Source of the DNA: a virus
Reading direction: 5' to 3' (one strand)
Length of the DNA stretch: 22,094 bases
Virus record (IMG/VR): IMGVR_UViG_3300046836_000329
Location: 1-22,094 of that record
Below, in pieces: positions 19,297-22,094 of this stretch (its first letter is position 1; each line of letters opens with the position of its first letter). A program made the position numbers and the translations under genes. The notes below the pieces were generated by a model that had not been told where the DNA came from, made no database searches, and was given only the letters and a program-made list of their open reading frames with translations.

Positions 19297-19874
19297 AGAA
19301 GGCCCAGCCGCTCTCGCGCCAGGTCAAAGCCTTCTGCCCTCGTGGACCATCGCACTTCGACGCCGGCATCCTTCAGTCGAGGGACCATCGACTTGCGGAG
19401 CCTCTCAGCGCGGCTCACCGTGTTCTTCGGGTCCAGCGGCTTCTCGTTACCCTTCGCATCGCGACGGCTCTGGATGCCGCGTAGACATTCCTCGATGGGC
19501 GTATTCAGGACAATCACGAGGAGCGGAGGGAACGCCTTGGAGGTGGCAACGCAGCGTGTCACGTCGTCGCCCACCATGATGCCCTCGAAGATCACGTCAT
19601 AGCCGCGTGCGGCCGCCTCGTTCACGAGGTCATAGACAAGTCCCGGAGTCTTCAGCGTGTCGCAGCCACCCGTCGCAATCTCGTAGTGGCCGGGCACGAA
19701 GAGCGGCTTGCGATTGGGGCTGCTGCGCACCTCACATGCGCCGGTACACAGGTAACTCTGCGGTTGCTTCCGGCCTTCGACGTAGGTTGCGACGCGCGTG
19801 GCGTAGCAGTCCATCACGGACCGGACCAACGTGCTCTTCCCACTGCCACCCGTTCCACGGACGTTGATAATCAT
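19293..19874 (-). CDS. P-loop kinase, probable 5-hydroxymethyluracil DNA kinase
   Basis: A 193-residue P-loop protein. Walker A is GTGGSGKST (7-15); a Walker B-like VIFEGIMVGDD follows, then a lid-type region with RRDAKGNEKPLDPKN and R-rich helices. The order and length match the phage 5-hmdU DNA kinases that phosphorylate the hydroxymethyl group of hmdU in DNA, before the amino acid transferase acts. Placed between radical SAM and transferase genes, this is the expected position in an M6-like pathway. The start has AAGGAG at ideal spacing. A nucleoside monophosphate kinase is the alternative. Confidence 0.78.
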   Translation of the reverse strand: MIINVRGTGGSGKSTLVRSVMDCYATRVATYVEGRKQPQSYLCTGACEVRSSPNRKPLFVPGHYEIATGGCDTLKTPGLVYDLVNEAAARGYDVIFEGIMVGDDVTRCVATSKAFPPLLVIVLNTPIEECLRGIQSRRDAKGNEKPLDPKNTVSRAERLRKSMVPRLKDAGVEVRWSTRAEGFDLARERLGLL

Positions 19875-19883
19875 TCGTTCTCC

Positions 19884-21251
19884 TTAGTCAACCGGCGTCA
19901 AGTTCCACGGCTTCCTGAGTTGCGGGAGCCGGAGCGCGGGAGCGGACGTAAGAATATCCGATCCGCACAGGGATTTTTCGTGCCCGTCACCACAACGAAG
20001 GCATCCGGATGGTGGGCATACGCTCATCTCCTTGAAGAACTCCGGATCGGTCTCGCCCTTCTCGAACATCGGCACCCGGTGCCCATGGCACTGGTCCGCC
20101 GTCAAGAACTCCGGGCCCATCGACTTCCACACGCCCGTCTTCTTTGTGTACTCGTAGCAGAGCGAATACGTCATACCGAGTGCGGTTGCTTTCGCCTGAT
20201 ATCTTGCGTGAGCTTCTCGACGGTATCCCTCGACGATGGTGCGCTGGCCTCCGGCTTGGTTCTCGGTGAAGAGTTCCGCAAACCGATCTCCACGAGTTCC
20301 CGGAAACTTGGCTTGTATTCTCTGGACCATGGCGCGAGCCCAGGCGTGTCCGGCTTCGACAAACTTGACGATGACGTGATTGTTTCCGACTGCCGCAAGC
20401 CGCTCAAAGAGCACTTCCACGTCGTCGTGGTCCACGACTCCAGGGACAATCGGATTGACCTGGATACTGGTGTAGATTCCTGCTCTGCGAAGAAGACGGA
20501 TCTCCTCCAGGTGAGCATCGAGCGAAATGGCCCCAGGCGACAGACGATGCCACGTGTCTTCGCTTGATGTGTTGAGAGACTTCTGTGCATAGCTGTACCG
20601 GCTCCGTTTCAAAAGGTCGAAGGCCCACGACGGATAATGGAGACGCGAGAGGAAGAAGATCGGCAGCCCAGCCTCGACAAACGCCGTCGCGCCGTTCTGC
20701 GTATTGTGGTAGTAGTCCTCAATCGGGAGGAACGGATCGATGAACGAGGAGAAGTAACCTGCGGCGCTGACCTGCATCGACTTGAGTTGCTTCTTGACGT
20801 GCGCGCCGTAGCCGATGGGGACCGTGATCAGGCCGGAGCCGCGATAGCCGCGCGTGCCGCTGTTGATGTAGCAGAACTGACACCCCACGGTGCAATAGCC
20901 GCCGTATGGCTGCGTCAGGATCGCATCCGTCTCGCACGGCCGCTCGCGCATCCCGTGCTGTGCGCCATCCGACTTCCCGCTGTACCAACCCTGCAAGTCT
21001 TTGCCCTTCTCCTGCCGGATGTGCGGGAATGGGTCGAGGTAGACGGTCGTGGGATGCATCTCCGTTGCACCGCGAATCATCGCGATGCGCGCCCACCGCT
21101 GCCGCATCGAACGGCCCGTGATCTCGTCTTCCTTCGTCTCGATGGGGCCCAAGAACTCCCGCATATCCGGATCGACACGCATGAAGTATTCATACGCCTC
21201 GTTCATCGCCACGGTCTCTTCGTGCCCGGTGAGATCGGTTTCAGATTGCAT
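19884..21251 (-). CDS. Radical SAM enzyme, predicted hypermodification isomerase
   Basis: A 455-residue radical SAM protein with the cluster motif C120-TVG-C124-QF-C127 (CX3CX2C) in PYGGYCTVGCQFCYINSG. A TIM-barrel layout follows (SLNTSSEDTWHRLSPGAISLD, IYTSIQVNPIVPGV). The C-terminal 45 residues contain a further CPPSGCLRCG...C group that could bind an extra cluster or zinc. Radical SAM isomerases in M6-like phages rearrange the glycine adduct on thymine to the aminoethyl form; homology plus gene position support this role. The start at 21251 has GGAGGAAATA upstream; the frame open farther upstream covers the 34-aa gene. Confidence 0.85.
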   Translation of the reverse strand: MQSETDLTGHEETVAMNEAYEYFMRVDPDMREFLGPIETKEDEITGRSMRQRWARIAMIRGATEMHPTTVYLDPFPHIRQEKGKDLQGWYSGKSDGAQHGMRERPCETDAILTQPYGGYCTVGCQFCYINSGTRGYRGSGLITVPIGYGAHVKKQLKSMQVSAAGYFSSFIDPFLPIEDYYHNTQNGATAFVEAGLPIFFLSRLHYPSWAFDLLKRSRYSYAQKSLNTSSEDTWHRLSPGAISLDAHLEEIRLLRRAGIYTSIQVNPIVPGVVDHDDVEVLFERLAAVGNNHVIVKFVEAGHAWARAMVQRIQAKFPGTRGDRFAELFTENQAGGQRTIVEGYRREAHARYQAKATALGMTYSLCYEYTKKTGVWKSMGPEFLTADQCHGHRVPMFEKGETDPEFFKEMSVCPPSGCLRCGDGHEKSLCGSDILTSAPALRLPQLRKPWNLTPVD

Positions 21252-21355
21252 TATTTCCTCCGCATCGCGACGATGAAGATCAAGGCGGCCAACTCCGCAC
21301 AGATGCAAAAGAGTTGGACTTGAATCCCATGCAACAACTTGGCAATCTCTTCCAC
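21251..21355 (-). CDS. Small single-span membrane peptide (34 aa)
   Basis: A 34-codon ORF between the PLP and radical SAM genes: GTG start 1 nt after the PLP stop, ribosome binding site GGAGCG, and TAATG overlap with the radical SAM start. Residues 13-31 (VQLFCICAELAALIFIVAM) are hydrophobic, followed by RRK, a single-span membrane peptide with cytoplasmic basic end. Its place in a cluster of cytoplasmic DNA-modifying enzymes is odd. No family known. Confidence 0.6.
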   Translation of the reverse strand: MEEIAKLLHGIQVQLFCICAELAALIFIVAMRRK

Positions 21356-21356
21356 G

Positions 21357-22094
21357 TTACGCTCCGATGTTCCAGAAGACGATGGGTTGGGGCAGAGACT
21401 CCACGACGCCAGGCCCGTTCAGATACGCCCACGCGGGAGTCTCGTAGTGCAAGTGCGCCGGAAACGGTGGAAGCAATCCGGCTCTGATCTCGAAGTATCC
21501 GCGCTTCGGGTCCACGACACGCAAGCGCGATTGGTCAATCGGACGACCGGCCATCCGTTCAACGTCCCTCCGGAAGCGGCCTTCCTCCCGCGCGTAGCCT
21601 TGGATCGCGAGAACCGGCCCGGAGAAGGCCCGGAGCACCCCGGCGAGGTGTGTTCCCGTTCCCGTAGGGACCACGAAGGAGCCTGGGCTGGGGGATACGG
21701 CTCCCGCCTCCCGTTCCGTGGCGTCTACGGTCTCCGGGAGGCGGAGGCCGGTCGGAAAGAGGAACCACCCGGACGGGAGGAGCCGCCCCATCTCATACCG
21801 CATCATGAACTGGCGGTTGGCCTGCAACGGAACCAGTTCCACGCCGAGCGAGCGGAGCGCCAGCTGTGGCCCAGGGATCACGTCCGGTTCCTTCCGGTAG
21901 CGCGGGAAGCCGCACATCACCTTCCGGCCTAACGTCAATCCAATCGTCGCGACCAGCTGCCCGTTCAGACTCCGGCCCGTATCCACAACGGCCACGTTCA
22001 CGCCCGGTCGATTCTCAATCGCCGCCCAGACGCCACGCGCCTTCGAGAGCGGAGGGAACGGCCAGCACAAGTCTTCGCGTTTCACGTAGACGGG
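21357..22094 (-). CDS. Fold-type II PLP enzyme, 5'-partial at window edge
   Basis: At least 245 residues, frame open to the window end. The start proposed at a GTG (22085) would cut into the KREDL motif that family members precede with several residues, so the true start is outside. Features of fold-II PLP enzymes (ACC deaminase/D-cysteine desulfhydrase-like): VKREDLC near the start; the Schiff-base lysine in PPLSKARGV; RSLNGQLVATIG near the substrate; and phosphate-binding PTGTGTHLAGVL. In M6-like phages a PLP enzyme acts last, decarboxylating the amino acid attached to thymine. The neighbouring genes make this the likely role. Confidence 0.82.
   Translation of the reverse strand, partial: PVYVKREDLCWPFPPLSKARGVWAAIENRPGVNVAVVDTGRSLNGQLVATIGLTLGRKVMCGFPRYRKEPDVIPGPQLALRSLGVELVPLQANRQFMMRYEMGRLLPSGWFLFPTGLRLPETVDATEREAGAVSPSPGSFVVPTGTGTHLAGVLRAFSGPVLAIQGYAREEGRFRRDVERMAGRPIDQSRLRVVDPKRGYFEIRAGLLPPFPAHLHYETPAWAYLNGPGVVESLPQPIVFWNIGA

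Noticed and set aside
19121-19369. Minus-strand ORF (82 codons) overlapping the kinase end
   Set aside because: The other frame gives a zinc-ribbon protein with GTGA/ATGA junctions and four ordered cysteines; this longer frame has neither motif nor suitable start.
20825-20840. CGGCCTGATCAC on the minus strand, similar to the stem I/core junction of the ribozymes
   Set aside because: The core reads CTGATCA rather than CTGANGA, no stem I partner is in place, and it lies inside the well-supported radical SAM gene.
1-22094. tRNA genes
   Set aside because: No cloverleaf with a proper T-arm and anticodon arm was seen. A GGTTCGACC near 8540 lacks matching acceptor and D arms.

Overview
This window looks like part of a tailed double-stranded DNA bacteriophage (or prophage) genome. 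It is GC-rich, about 60% by eye. Genes are tightly packed, often with 1-4 nt overlaps, and include a replication/repair set: two helicases, an ATP-dependent DNA ligase, a DnaQ-like exonuclease, a DUF3310 protein and a ParB-like protein. There is also a set of thymidine hypermodification genes. I cannot name the host. Two short rightward genes at the left edge converge on a long leftward gene train that fills the rest of the window.

Layout. 1-545: two small rightward ORFs of unknown role. 546-820: a highly structured convergence zone with an intrinsic terminator for the leftward transcript. 821-8021: leftward genes (ATP-dependent ligase, UvrD-type helicase, DUF2786/zincin-like protein and many small unknowns). 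Their intercistronic junctions are nine copies of one structured element. I read these as type II hammerhead ribozymes. Each copy has, in order, a stem II 3' strand, GAAAC, a stem III hairpin, GUC, a stem I hairpin, CUGANGA and a stem II 5' strand. The arms covary between copies and the variable core position N7 shows all four bases. 8022-8631: a leader region with a strong sigma70-like promoter, a weak ORF and a structured repeat also found at 635-656. 8632-12406: DUF559-like, possible ssDNA-binding, ribbon-helix-helix, ParB-like and SLOG-like genes, with a second promoter at 12458-12486. 12483-16872: SNF2 helicase, DnaQ exonuclease, cold-shock-like, DUF3310 and small genes, almost all joined by ATGA, GTGA or TGATG overlaps. 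16869-22094: the hypermodification cluster. It holds a thymidylate-synthase homologue (probable dUMP hydroxymethylase), a zinc ribbon, an amino acid:DNA transferase of the alpha-glutamyl/putrescinyl-thymine pyrophosphorylase family, a second zinc ribbon, a P-loop 5-hydroxymethyluracil DNA kinase, a radical SAM enzyme, a 34-residue membrane peptide and a fold-II PLP enzyme cut by the window edge.

How it may work together. The right-hand cluster has the enzyme set known from phages such as Pseudomonas phage M6. There, hmdU is put into DNA, pyrophosphorylated, substituted with an amino acid, then rearranged and decarboxylated to an aminoalkyl-dU. The left-hand operon seems to be transcribed as one polycistron from about 8420 and cut by ribozymes into units of one to three genes. 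Each downstream product would begin with a 5'-OH hairpin next to its Shine-Dalgarno. Each upstream product would end in a 3' hairpin. The same strand therefore uses two kinds of punctuation: translational overlap on the right and self-cleaving RNA on the left. The ribozyme array is the most striking feature here.
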